Shown here in pieces: positions 1 through 11,900 of a stretch of DNA of 64,000 nucleotides. The notes beneath the pieces are model-generated. The model ran no database searches. It saw nothing but the letters and a program-made list of their open reading frames with translations, and was not told the origin of the DNA. Source of the stretch: Symbiodinium natans. Its lineage: Eukaryota > Sar > Dinophyceae > Suessiales > Symbiodiniaceae. The position numbers and the translations under genes are program-made. How positions within the stretch are numbered: the stretch's first letter is position 1; every line of letters begins with the position of its first letter. The DNA lies in contig CAJNDS010002615.1 of NCBI GenBank assembly GCA_905221605.1, positions 64,001-128,000 on the forward strand, given 5' to 3'.

Positions 1-35
1 GGTTTAGGTTTACGGTTTAGGTTTAGGGTTTAGGG

Positions 36-152
36 CTTGGAGGTTCAGGGTACTTAGTAGCCAATGATAAGTCTCGTTAAACCCCACTTCTGACCCCCCT
101 CAAGTACCCTAATAGGGTTTCATTGGGTTACTAAGTACCATGAACCTCCAAG
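36..152. mobile_element. Family A inverted-repeat element (MITE-like), copy 1
   Basis: The element starts CTTGGAGGTTCAGGGTACTT and ends with the near-complement AAGTACCATGAACCTCCAAG. The interior is short and non-coding. Seven more copies occur in this window. It directly abuts the family B element that follows. Confidence 0.75.
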
Positions 153-259
153 CAGCCCAGTGGTACCCTTTACCTTGTTTGTTTTTGCTATGGGTTCCCC
201 TATAAGGTAGCCAACCAAAAAGGGTTGCCTTAGTATCATGTGGTTACTGGTCTACCAAG
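148..259. mobile_element. Family B inverted-repeat element (MITE-like), copy 1
   Basis: The left end CCAAGCAGCCCAGTGGTACC and right end CTGGTCTACCAAG are degenerate inverted repeats of the family B terminus CTTGGTAGCCCAG. The right end supplies the acceptor AAG immediately before the long repeat-protein exon. Confidence 0.6.
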
Positions 260-3200
260 GCATATAGGAGACATAGAGGACCTTGGCACAGCTACTGGCC
301 CGCCGGGATGCGGTTTCAGCTTCGAGATCCTTGCAAGGATGCTCAAAGACCTTCGGCAGCAGTTGTCAAAGCAGATCAGTCATCACATCGGTCTTTCGTC
401 CGACGCTCTTCTCACCGAGATGAGGAGTATCCGTGCAGAGATGACTGCAAACATGTCCACGCTGCTTGCAGCCCTTGAGGGCAGGAAGGTGGACTTCTCA
501 CCAGTGCTGACAGCCATCGCAAAGAGACAGTATGATTTGGACTTTGCCGCAGTCTTGCAATCCACAGAAGTTCTTCTGACAGCAGTCGAGGCGAAGACGA
601 TAGACATAGAGCAGAAAATTGACGCGGGCGTCTCATCAGTTATGAGAGCCATCGATGCCAAAAGAGTTGATGTAGACTTGTCCGAACTTCTACAGGCCAT
701 CCATCAGCAGAAGCTTGATGTCGATTTCTCTGAGATTACGCAAGCCATCCGCGAGCAGCAGCTTGATGTGGACTTCTCATCAGTCCTGACAGCCATCGAT
801 GCCAAGAAGGTTGACGTAGACTTTTCTGAAGTGTTGCAAGCCATCCGCGAGCAGCAGCTTGATGTGGACTTCTCATCAGTCTTGACAGCCATCGATGCCA
901 AGAAGGTTGACGTAGACTTCTCCGAAGTGTTGCAAGCCATCCATGAGCAGAAGTTTGATATGGACTTCTCATCTGTCTTGACGGCCATCGATGCCAAGAA
1001 GGTTGACGTAGACTTCTCTGAAGTGTTGCAAGCCATCCATGAGCAGAAGTTTGATGTGGACTTCTCATCTGTCTTGACGGCCATCGATGCCAAGAAGGTT
1101 GACGTAGACTTCTCTGAAGTGTTGCAAGCCATCCATGAGCAGAAGTTTGATGTGGACTTTTCATCTGTCTTGACGGCCATCGATGCCAAGAAGGTTGACG
1201 TAGACTTCTCTGAAGTGTTGCAAGCCATCCATGAGCAGAAGTTTGATGTGGACTTCTCACCTGTCTTGACGGCCATCGATGCCAAGAAGGTTGACGTAGA
1301 CTTCTCTGAAGTGTTGCAAGCCATCCATGAGCAGAAGTTTGATGTGGACTTTTCATCTGTCTTGACGGCCATCGATGCCAAGAAGGTTGACGTAGACTTT
1401 TCTGAAGTGTTGCAAGCCATCCGCGAGCAGCAGCTTGATGTGGACTTCTCATCAGTCTTGACGGCCATCGATGCTAAGAAGGTTGACGTAGACTTCTCTG
1501 AAGTGTTGCAAGCCATTCATGAGCAGAAGTTTGATGTGGACTTCTCATCTGTCTTGACGGCCATCCATTCCAAGAAGGTTGACGTAGACTTCTCTGAAGT
1601 GTTGCAAGCCATCCATGAGCAGAAGTTTGATGTGGACTTCTCATCTGTCTTGACGGCCATCGATGCCAAGAAGGTTGACGTAGACTTCTCTGAAGTGTTG
1701 CAAGCCATCCATGAGCAGAAGTTTGATGTGGACTTCTCACCTGTCTTGACGGCCATCGATGCCAAGAAGGTTGACGTAGACTTTTCAGCGGTGTTGGCAG
1801 CCATTAATGCCAAGGAAGTCGACTTCTCTGTAGTTCTTCAAGCCATCCGTGGGCATAAGTTTGATGTGGATTTCTCATCCGTTTTGACGGCCATCGATGC
1901 CAAGAAGTATGATGTGGACTTTTCATCGGTGTTGGCAGCCATTAATGACAAGGAAGTCGACCTCTCTGTAGTTTTGCAAGCCCTTCGCGAGCAGAAGCTG
2001 GACATACACTTCGCATCGGTCCTGACAGCCATAGATGCCAAGCACTGCGAGGCGGATCTTTCTGAAACTCTAAACTGCCTAAACCCTAAACTGCCTAAAC
2101 CCTAAACTGCCTAAAACCTAAACCCTAAACCCTAAACCCTAAACCCTGAACCCTAAACCCTAAACCCTAAACCCTAAACCTGAGGTCGTCAAGGCCCTGG
2201 CTGACGTCAGTGCTTCTGTCACTGCCCGTATTGAAGCCCATGTGGGCTTTGACAGTTTCGAGGCCGATCTTGGGAGATGGCCAGCAGTGCTCCAAGTCTA
2301 GACTGGTTCCTTAGTAGGAAGTTGATACCCACTTGAATTTCAGGTTTGACTCTAGGATGGCTCTATCATCTCGCTAGACTCCCAGCTACCCGTTGTCGCG
2401 GCTGCCGTTTTGGGTTTCAGGTTTAGGGTTGAGTGTTGAGGGTTGAGGGTTTAGGCTTTTGGGGTTGCAGGAGGAGCTCGTGGCTTTGCACAATAAGATG
2501 GAGGACATCGACGGGAATGGAGACCAGGTCAAGAGTATGCTTCATGGCCTGGGAGACTTGGTAGCCCAGGGGTACCCTTTTCCATTTATTGGGTTCAAGG
2601 TCCCCTTATAAAGCAACCCTAAACCCGAAACCCGAAACCCGAAACCCGAAACCCGAAACCCTAAACCCTAAACCCTAAACCCTAAACCCTAAACCCTAAA
2701 CCCTAAACCCTAAACCCTAAACCCTAAACCCTAAACCCTAAACCCTAAACCCTAACCTAAAAACCAAACCCCTAAACCCTAAACCCCTGCCATCATTATA
2801 AGATGGCTACTGTGGCTACCAAGGAGATCAAGTCAGGACGCACCTTCATGGTTTGGAGGCTTCGATCACCTCATCCTTGACAACGAAACACCAGGAGCTG
2901 GGCGGGGAAGCCAGAGTTGAGAGCCCTTCTTGCTTTAGGGTTTAGGGTTTTGGGTTTAGGGTTTAGGGTTTAGGGTTTAGGGTTTAGGGTTTAGGGTGTA
3001 GGGTTTAGGGTGCAGGGTTTAGGGTTTAAGGTGTCCTGAGGAATATCCATCAGGGGCCGCGACTTAAGGTCTTCTTGCAGACGGATTGAGCACTCTGCAG
3101 GGAGCACTTATGCATACTGTGCGCTTGCATTCATGATTCCCACTGCCTCGGCCGTACAAGCAAGGAAGCTGCTTCAACGGCATGCCTTCTTCTTACTTCT

Positions 3201-3449
3201 GGGTTCCAGCATTGTTCCAAGCCGAAAAAGCTTAGGATTTAGGATTTTGGGTTCAGGCGAGGCCCCGAGACATGAACTCTGGATTGCCGCAAGTCTCCTG
3301 GTAACCCGTGGCGTCAGGAGTCCATGCGCGAGCTGACGAAGTTAGTGAACAACGCCTCGAGATCCATAAGCAAGCGAAAGGAGCAAGCCTCCGTTGATGT
3401 AGCTGTGGAGGCAGCTACTGCTACCAGGGCAGCAGTAGCAGCTTCATGA
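260..3449 (+). CDS. Repeat protein gene built of 16-residue units (multi-exon, 5' end outside window)
   Basis: Exon 260-2063 is one long open frame whose product is a tandem array of about thirty 16-residue units in alternating pairs (unit cores DFSSVLTAIDAKKV and DFSEVLQAIHEQKF; DNA period 96 bp). Each unit has a heptad-like hydrophobic pattern, so a helical or solenoid fold is likely. No ATG opens the frame, so this is an internal exon with an acceptor at CTACCAAG. Likely later exons: 2185-2262, 2471-2560, 2824 to about 2870, and a last exon 3318-3449 ending in TGA. The GA donor at 2064 joined to 2185 restores the repeat consensus DLSVV..AL, which supports that junction. No enzymatic motif is visible and the function is unknown. 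Near-identity of the central copies suggests recent unit expansion or gene conversion. Confidence 0.75.
2557..2823. mobile_element. Family B element acting as an intron, with a telomeric array inside
   Basis: Terminal inverted repeats CTTGGTAGCCCAG (2557) and GGCTACCAAG (ending 2823) bracket the interval. Splicing GT at 2561 to AG at 2823 joins two open exons in phase 0 (2471-2560 and 2824 onward). The interior holds about 150 bp of CCCGAAA/CCCTAAA repeats, so an array appears to have been inserted into or expanded within the element. Confidence 0.65.
2618..2788 (-). repeat. Internal telomeric array, CCCGAAA then CCCTAAA
   Basis: About six CCCGAAA variants run into about sixteen perfect CCCTAAA units. 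The array lies inside the family B intron of the repeat-protein gene. Confidence 0.95.
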
Positions 3450-5410
3450 AGTTGAGCGTTCATGTGGGGAGAGCTACTTGCAAAGCTACACTTGCTGCTT
3501 AACCCACACCTCAGACCCTCAGCTTCGAAAGCTTGAGCCCTAAACCCATAAACCCGAAAGCCTAAACCCTAAACTCTAAACCCTAAACCTTAAACCCTAA
3601 ACCCTGAACCCTAAACCCTAAGCCCTAAGCCCTAAACCCTAATCCCTACGAGCGACCCTAGACTCGCAGAACGAGGTCCTTAGTAACGGTTTCAGACCGG
3701 AGGTTACGAGCTGAGAGACGCGCAGCGAAGCTGCCGCCGTTTGTTTAGTTTTCGTGATTTCTTAATTACCCCAAAAGACTCCAATATCTCCTAGCGAAAT
3801 TGGAATATTTCTCAACTCACACAAGGATCCGTATTGCAATTTTAATGCCCCTAATCCCTAAGCCCGAGACCCTAGACCCTAAACCCCTAAACCCTAAACT
3901 CGAAAACCCTAAAGTCCTAAACCCTAAACTCCCAAACCCCAAGCCCTAAGCCCTAAACCCTAACCTGGAAACTTTAAGGAAAGGATACTGGAGTCTCTGG
4001 GTAAGGTGGCCGCTGGCATCTTGGGTTGGAGCTCAGGGGGAGGCGTCGGTACGAAAGTTTAGGGCTTAGGGTTTTGGGTTTTGGGTTTTGGGTTAGGGTT
4101 TAGGGTTTAGGGTTTAGGTTTTAGGGTTTAGGGTTTAGGGTTTAGGGTTTAGGGTTAGGGTTTAGGGTTTCGGGTTTAGGATTTAGGGTTTAGGGTTTAG
4201 GGATGCTGCAGGTCTGCAGGACTTCTCTCCAAGGGACTGTCCTTTTATCGAGACGCGACGAAAAGCCTCAAGCACACCAGCTGCCGTCCCCTACACCCTA
4301 AACCCTAAACCCTCAACCCGAAGCCCTAAACCCTAAACCCTAAACCCTAAACCCGAAAGCCTAAACCCTAAACCCTAAACCCTAAACCCTAAACCCTAAA
4401 CCCGAAACCCGAAACCCGAAACCCGAAACCCGAAAACGAAACTGCTCTTTCGATCAACGGCCTGGACTCATGCGGGGGTATGCGATCCTATTGGGTTGGG
4501 GTCCAGAATAGGAGTCTCTAGGGTTTTAGGGTTTAGGGTTTGAAGATTTGGGTTTAGGGCTACAAATCCACTCTTGTTTCAAAAGAAAGCCGCCGAAACC
4601 CCAAACCCTAAACCCACCTGACGCTACCGACCGTGTTCAATATTCGCCTAGTATCATAAACAAATATCTCTAGGCTGCACTTACCGCAAGGGTGCAGTTT
4701 CTGGCTTCAGTATCCCTTGATTAATGGTTTTGGGTTTAAGGTTTTGGGTTTAGGGGCTTCGGGCTTAGGGTTAGGGTTCAGGGAGTTCAGGGTTTAGGGT
4801 TAGGGCCGCATATTCCCCGCGGACACGGTTTGCAGCCTGGTTTGAGGAATGTTCCTAAACACCGAACCCTGAACCGTAAACCCTACACCCTAATCTATAA
4901 ACCCTAAACCCTAAACCCTAAATCCTGAGCCCTAGACTCCTAGACGACTCGTCGGAAGGGTCAAATCGGTTTCGGCAGCCTTGTACAAGCAAACATAAGC
5001 AAACCCCTGAACAGTAAGCCCCTAAAAAAACCCGAAACCCTAAACCCTAAACCCTAAACTCTAAGCCCCAAACCCTAAGCCCCAAACCCTAAGCCCCACA
5101 CCCTAAACGCTAAACTCTAAACCCTAAACCCTAAACCCTAAACCCTAAACCCTAAACCCTAAACCCTAAACCCTAAACCCTAGACCCTAGACCCTAGACC
5201 CTAAACCCTAAACCCTAAACCCTAAACCCTAAACCCTAAACCCTAAACCCTAAACCCTAAACCAAATCCTAAACCTTTCAACCCCTACGAGCACCCTTTT
5301 TCCGAAGCCCCGCACCCCTCCCCCCCCCTTTCGGCCGGCTCTTTCTAGGGTTTTGAGTTCAGGGTTTACCCTGAACCCTGAACCCAAAACCCCAAACCCC
5401 AAAACCCTAC
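3450..5410. other. Telomere-array-rich stretch with weak exon candidates
   Basis: This stretch is dominated by alternating CCCTAAA blocks (3536-3650, 3845-3965, 4290-4435, 5025-5275) and TTTAGGG blocks (4060-4205, 4519-4560, 4730-4800). Sandwiched non-repetitive inserts may be exons. The best is about 3,975-4,035, with an open frame reading ERILESLGKVAAGILG. The insert 4440-4510 has no convincing frame. No family is recognised. Confidence 0.4.
5025..5275 (-). repeat. Long CCCTAAA telomeric array
   Basis: About 30 heptamers, mostly perfect CCCTAAA with CCCTAGA and CCCCAAA variants. Confidence 0.95.
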
Positions 5411-5458
5411 GTGCTCTAGGTCCTTTAGGGCCTAGGGGTCCAGAGGCGAAAGGTTGCA

Positions 5459-8348
5459 GAGATTTGAGAGCTCCTTGCTAAGGGCCGCCGTGCTGTCCTG
5501 GCAGGCCTGCAAGCTGTGTTTCTGCTCAGGAACAGCATGGCTATTGGAAAAAATATGCATATAAAGAACTACGTAATTCACAAACCAAATACATAAGTCA
5601 AACATTCATAGAAATAAATGGACTTAACTAACTAAATAAGTCAATCAAGATAGAATCGTAGTAACAATAGCATGGCTTCCTTCTTCGGGTGACCTTTATG
5701 CAAGTTCCCTAGCAGCAGAGGCCAGAAATCGGGTTCGGGGCCGCAGGAGTTGCCGGTGCCTGCTTTCCCAGTTGGGATCCTCAGCACTCTTGGGCCCTTC
5801 ACAGACCCTTAAATTCCTGGAGCATCCACCCTCTTTCTATTCCCGGCAGACTCCGAACACCAAGTGAGAGCCCTGGGGTCTCAGCCGGAATTAGGAAGTA
5901 CCATATATACAGAACCATATACATATACATATACATACATATATACTGTTGTTTTGCTATTTATTAGAAGGGTATTAAGTAATTAAGTATTCCGCTAGCC
6001 GGCGTAGTTAAAACGGCACTTCGAGGCACGCTGCTCGTCCGCAAGAGTGTGTGATGCCTGTGTGCTGGGAAAACTTTTGGCCTTGGGATCCCTGAACCCT
6101 AAACACCAAGCCCTAAACCTGAACCCTAAACCCTGAACCCTAAACCCTAAACCCGAAAGACCCGATGGTTCCCCTTTCGCTGGCCGCTGTCATCAAAGTC
6201 CCAAGGCAGCGGCGCATGGTCCGCTTCTATGGTTTAGGGTTTAGGGTTTAGGGTAAGCAGGGCTGGCAACTTCCCAGCCAGGATCGAGTTGGGGCCAGTG
6301 TACGCGCATGGCGCCAGCCTGGGTTCCTTGTAGACAGACAGTGAGTCAGCCAAAACCGTCCCCACGAACCCCTAGACCCTAAACCCTAAACCCTAAACCC
6401 TAAACCCCTAAACCCGTAAACCCGTAAACTCGTAAACCCCTAAACCCCTAAACCCCTAAACCCCTAAACCCCAAAGCCCTGAACCCTAACCCCTAAACCC
6501 TTCACCTTATACCCAAGGTAAAACCTGCTCAGCCAAAAACTTAATTGCCAGGCATCCACCTTCGTGGGCCTGCGATCGACCCCGAGACTTCCCTCGCCTA
6601 CGACGAGGGCGGCCGGGCAGTACGCGGACTTGATCCTGGCCTTGAGCTACTACTTAGGGTTTAGGGTTTAGGGTTTGGGGTTTAGGGTTTAGGGTTGAGG
6701 GTTTAGGGTTTAGCGTTTAGGGTACAGGGGTTGCTTAAGACCCAAAGCATGAAGAAGACGACGAAGAAGAAGAATAAGAAGAAGAAGAACAAGAAGAAGA
6801 AGAAGAGAAGAAGAAGAAGAAGAACCCCTCCATTGCCCCAATAAAGAAGAGCATTTCTTTGGGGTTTCTTAGGCAGATGGTAGTGGAATGGTGGGGCGTT
6901 TGGGGTTTAGGGATTTCGATGTTTACTGGGATTTGATGAGGTTTAGAGGCGTTTAAGGGACCAGAGGTACAGTGGTTCAGGGGTTTACCTGGAGTTTCAT
7001 GGTACTTCGTAGCCCAAAAATATCTGCACTTCTAACCCAATTATAACCCTATTAGGGTACTGAAGGGGCTTCTAAGTGAGTTAAAACTGCACTTAGAATT
7101 GGTTACTAAGTGCCCTAAACCTCCAAGTAGGGGCCCAAAAAGACGAATCTCTCTCTCTCTCTCTCTCCCTACTCCCTCTCTTTCCTCTATTTTGGCAGAG
7201 CCCTCTCTTCCCTATTTTGAAAGAAGCTCAGGAGCAATCTTGAGGATCGAATCCTCGAAAGCTGCCTCATCAAGGAGTTCTTGGTGGATTTAGGGTTTAG
7301 GGTTTAAGGTTTAGGGTTAGGGCTTGGTGCTCCAGGGTTGAATCTCGTCTCTGCCCGAAAGGCAGACTTACACTTGTGAACCGCTGTCGTACCCTAAACT
7401 TCAAGCCCTCAAACCCTAAACTTTAACTCCTGAACCCTAAGCTCCTAAGCCCTAAACTCCAAACCCTGAACCCTGAACCCTCAACCCTAAACCTTGAACC
7501 CTAAACCCTAGACCCTAAACCCCTAAACCCTCAACCTTTAACCCCCAACCCTCAACCCTAAACCCCAAGCCTTGTCCTCAAAGCCTTGATGGTCCCCTGG
7601 ACCATGAGTACTGAGGCCGGGGGGGGGGGGGTGTTGGTCGAAATTGGGGACCCCTATTTGATCGCAAACTCTAAAGAACACACGGTCATAGATTCCTATG
7701 AAGAGCTTTCACGATTGAAGGGTTTAGATGGTTTCGAGGGCTTGGGGTGTTAGGGAGTTAAGGGTTTAGGGGCCTGAAACCCTGAACCCTCAACCCGCTA
7801 GACCCCTAAGCCCTCTAAACCCCTAAACTCCTAAACCCCGAAATCAACCCTAAACCCGAAATCCTAAACCAAAATCCTAAACCCAAAACCCTAAACCCCA
7901 AATCTGCAGTCCTACGCAGGATGTGGATGAAGAGCTGGAGTGCATGGATGCAACGGGGCCCAGCCAAACATGTCCAGCCACTGCTCACGTTTCACGCATC
8001 CTTGCGAAAAAACCTTCACCCTACACTCTACCCCCCCAAGGACTCTAAGGGTTTGGGGTTTAGGGTCTTAGGGTGTTAGGGGTTCGTGGTTTAGGGCTCT
8101 AGGGTGTATATAGGGTGTTAGGGTTTGGTTTCAGAGGTTGGCCCCCCGACCCAAAATAAGGCGCAGATGAATTTGTTTTTGAAGGGGCATTTTTGGGTGG
8201 GTTTTGGGTTTGGGATTTTCAGGGTCTAGTGTTTAGGGTTTGCGTGGGGGTTGGTGTATCCTGCAACCCAAGCCCCGAAAACCCTAAGGAGCCCTCGCCT
8301 GATTTCGATCAGGTGTATGGCAGGCTGGTGGAGGCGCACTTCAAGGCG
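5459..8348 (+). CDS. Unassigned exon series
   Basis: Several short open segments follow an AG and lie between telomeric blocks: about 5,459-5,520 (FESSLLRAAVLSWQACK), about 6,164-6,230 (MVPLSLAAVIKVPRQRRMV), about 6,565-6,645 (AIDPETSLAYDEGGRAVRG), about 7,230-7,285 (LEDRILESCLIKEFLV), 7,920 to about 7,964 (DVDEELECMDATG) and 8,289-8,348 (DFDQVYGRLVEAHFKA, GC donor). They may belong to one gene. The last segment faintly resembles BART/CFAP36-type helical domains, but this is only a guess. No start or stop codon was fixed. Confidence 0.4.
6748..6822. repeat. GAA-rich microsatellite
   Basis: GAAGAAGAAG runs with a few interruptions, in non-coding DNA. Confidence 0.9.
6987..7128. mobile_element. 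Family A MITE-like element, copy 2
   Basis: The left end reads CTGGAGTTTCATGGTACTTC and the right end GTTACTAAGTGCCCTAAACC followed by TCCAAG. They are complementary over about 30 bp with mismatches, and the central CCCTATTAGGGT forms the palindrome core. Confidence 0.7.
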
Positions 8349-8684
8349 AGCTTTGGTTCCTTTTGGTTGTGAAGCTCACGCTTAGAGGTCGAGGGCTCAG
8401 GATCTGAACCTCAGACTGAACTGTGAGACTCTAGACCCTCACACCCTGAAGCCCTCAGAGCTCGAAAGCCCCGAAAGCCCTAAACGGGGCCAGAGATAGC
8501 CCCGAAATACGCTTCCTTACCCTCTAAACCCTAAGCGCTACTGGAGAGTCAGAAGAGCGCCTCCCAACGAACGGCCCGAGACCCCGGGCCCCCCAAAGGG
8601 TTTAGGGTTTAGGGTATAGGGTGTGGGGTCTGGCGTTTGGGGTTCTTCTTCGGGTTCGGCTGCCTTTCAAAAGGTTTCTACTGC

Positions 8685-8910
8685 CAGCCCTAAACCCTAA
8701 ACCCTAAACCCTAAACCCTAAACCCTAAACCCTAAACCCTAAACCCTAAACCCTAAACCCTAAACCCTAAACCCTAAACCTAACCCTAAACCCTAAACCC
8801 TAAACCCTAAACCCTAAACCCTAAACCCTAAACCCTAAACCCTAAACCCTAAACCCTAAACCCTAAACCCTAAACCCTAAGCCCTAAGCCCTAAGCCCTA
8901 AGCCCTAAAC
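8685..8910 (-). repeat. Long CCCTAAA telomeric array
   Basis: About 31 nearly perfect CCCTAAA units, with one truncated unit and a terminal CCCTAAG sub-block. Confidence 0.95.
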
Positions 8911-8939
8911 CTAAATCACTCCGAACGTCTCCTGGCCAG

Positions 8940-11900
8940 GCACAGGAGGAGTGCGACGCCGGGACCTCGATCTCAGGGTGGGGCACACCCCACAGAGACC
9001 CAGAAAGTTTTTCTGTCTTCTGACAGTTGTGTATCATGAATACTAATAACAAAAACTCATCATAAGTAGAGCTATATCTTGACATAACTGTGTTGTATAC
9101 AATAAGTAAATGCGTACATACATATATATATATATACATAATATAGAATGGGTTAATGTATGTATGTATGTATGCATGTATGTATTGATGTGTTTTTTGA
9201 ATATGCTTTCTATCTATGAATATATATATATATACACATATAGATATGTATGTGACGGATAGTGTACATACGCAAGGGTTTGATGTCATGTGCTTCGCAA
9301 TGAGTCGGAGGCGCAGGTCTTCATCTAAAGGCCTAGGCTAGGAATATGAAATGAGGGTGACTCGGTCTACTTAGCACAAAGTCCCTGACAGGATCGGATT
9401 TGAGGGCTTCGGGTTTCGGGTTTAGGGTTCCCCCCCCCCCCCCCCCCGCCCCCATTTCTGGGTACAAAAATGTAATTCGAATACCAGCGTGAGCCTGCGC
9501 TGCCCGTAGAACGCTCATGAGGTGAAAATGAGGATGAGGATGAAGCCTAAGCCCTAAACCCTAAGCGCTAAACCCTAAACCCTATCCCTAAACCCTAAAC
9601 CCTAAACCCTAAACCCTAAACCCTAAACCCTAAACCCTAAACCCTAAACCCTAAACCCTAAACCCTAAACCCTAAACCCTAAACCCTAAACCCATAAGCC
9701 CCCTAAACCCTAAACCCTAAACCCCTACACCCAGCACCTGGGCTTTCTTTGGGGATCCGCCCGAGTTGGACAGCGAAGCTTGCGACTTGTTGAGGCTGCC
9801 GCGCGCTTGGCCCCAGGGTTTAGGGTTTAGGGGTTTAGGGGTGTAGGGGTTTATAGGAGTTTATAGGGTTTTATAGGGGTTATAGGGGGTTTAGGGTTTA
9901 GGGTTGATGGGTTAGGGGTTTTGGGGTTTTGGGGTTTTGGGGTTTTGGGGTTTAGGGTTTTGGGGTTTTGGGGTTTTGGGGTTTTGGGGTTTTGGGGTTT
10001 TGGGGTTTTGGGGTTTTGGGGTTTTGGGGTTTTGGGGTTTAGGGGTTTAGGGTTTAGGGTTGGGGTTCAGGGGGTTCTTGGGTTTGGAGGTTCTAGAGGG
10101 TTTAGAGTTTAGAGGGTCTAGAGGCTTTAGAGGGTTTAGGGGTTGCCTGCAGGGTTTACGGGTTCCTGCAGCGTTTATGAGTTCCGGCTTTGGTTCGTTG
10201 AGGGTTTGGCTCTCCTGGGGAAGTGCATGTGCCACGTAAGGAATATCTTCCTTAGAAGAAGGTTGGCGCCTATTCTTGCTTTTTTTAGGTTTTGGCGGTC
10301 TTTGGGCTCATAGGGTAGCTCGTTCTCATCGCATCTCTATGCCAGCCACGCTGCTTAAAGCCACCTCTCGGTCCTACCCTGTACCCCCTCATCCAGACCC
10401 TACCTAAACCCCCTCAAGACCCCCACCCCTCCCCCCACCCAAAAACAAGTCATAAGAATAATAATCATAATAGAAAAACAATAGTAAAATATATTCTCTA
10501 TGTATATACATACATATATATAGGCACTCCCCTAAACCCTGAACCCACCCCCGCCGCTGCGCCCCCACAAGCCTCCAAGTCAGAGGTTAGACCGCTTGGC
10601 CTGGGGAAGCAGTGGCAACGACGGCTTGGAGCTGCTGCGGCAGATGCAGACGAGCATCCAGGCAGTGGGCTTTTCTTCTTGTTGTTGTTGGTTGAGGAAG
10701 GCACAGAGACGGTAGGGTTTGGGGTTTGGAGATTAGGGTTTAGGGTTTGGGGTTTAGGGTTTAGGGTTTAGGGTTTAGGGCTTTAGGTTAAGGTGAGGGT
10801 TGGGGTTTGGGGTTTGGGGTTTAGGGCTACAGGAATTGAGTTGAGTGTTGTGGCGACGTGGACCGTTGGTGGAGGACCGCCGAGGTAGCTACACGAGGCT
10901 TGGTGTTGTTCTTGCCTCTGACAGAGGATTCTTGCGCCGGAGTTCTAGATTCAGCATGGTTTAGGGAGTTTAGGGGTAAAGTTCAGGGTACTGATTGCCC
11001 CACACCCCACACCCCACACCCCAAACCCTAAACCCTAAACCTTAAACCCTAGACCCGAAACCCTAGACCCTAAACCCTAAACCCTAAACTCCTCATCCTG
11101 CGCCCTGTGCTCAATGTGAGCCCGAGAGCTTTGTAGGCCTTCTACCACGTGTTCCACAGCGGACACGAGGCAGGATCGTCGTTTAGGGTTTGTAGGGGTT
11201 AGGGTTTCGGGTTTAGGGTTTAGGGTTTAGAGTGGAAGAGGGATAATCCACCGTTTCTTGTTGTCCCTGCGTCGCTCCCAATATTTCTCCTGAACCTTAA
11301 GCCCTAAACCCTAAAGCCTAAACCCTAACCCTAAACCCGAAACCCTAAGCCCTAAACCCTCTACCCTGCACCCCCCAAAACCTAAATGGTCTCTGGGTTT
11401 ATGGGTTTTAGGGCCCCTGAGAAGTCTTACCGGTTTGGGGGATAGAAGTGCCCAATTCCCTACTCAGAGCTGGGAAGTCAAACCTAAACCCTAAGCCCTA
11501 AGCCCTAAACTCTACAAGAATCTCTGGCTTTCAACAGCCGGAGGGTACCGATTTCCCCGGGGGAACTGGGCGTCGGTTCCTGGCTCCTCCAGTTTGAAGG
11601 CTAAACCCTAAACCCTAAACCGCCTAAACCCCTCAAACTTAGAACCCTCCAGCACTTTCTCCCGAGATTTTCCTCGTTCTGTGAGTGCCCGAAGTCCTCT
11701 CAAGGCCTTTGCTTCCTTCGACCTGGATGGAGACGGAAAGGTCACCGAGGCTTGTTCAAGGGTTTAGGTTGGGGTGGCGCGAAGCCCGAACCCCGCAGGT
11801 TTGATCTTTTTTCTTAGCCTTCTTTGGGCTCTTGAACCCTGAAACCCATGAGCGCACCCTAAATCCTAAAAACTAAAGCCCAAGCAAAACCGCGGAAGAG

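Noticed and set aside
704-2041. Antisense open frames over the repeat gene (Ser/Thr/Lys-rich and Arg/Trp/Ser-rich)
   Set aside because: They are shadows of the 96-bp coding repeat. The sense frame has the amino acid pattern, splice sites and conservation expected of a protein.
8289-8348. Firm assignment to a BART/CFAP36 protein
   Set aside because: Only one 20-residue exon is suggestive, and neighbouring exons do not confirm the domain.
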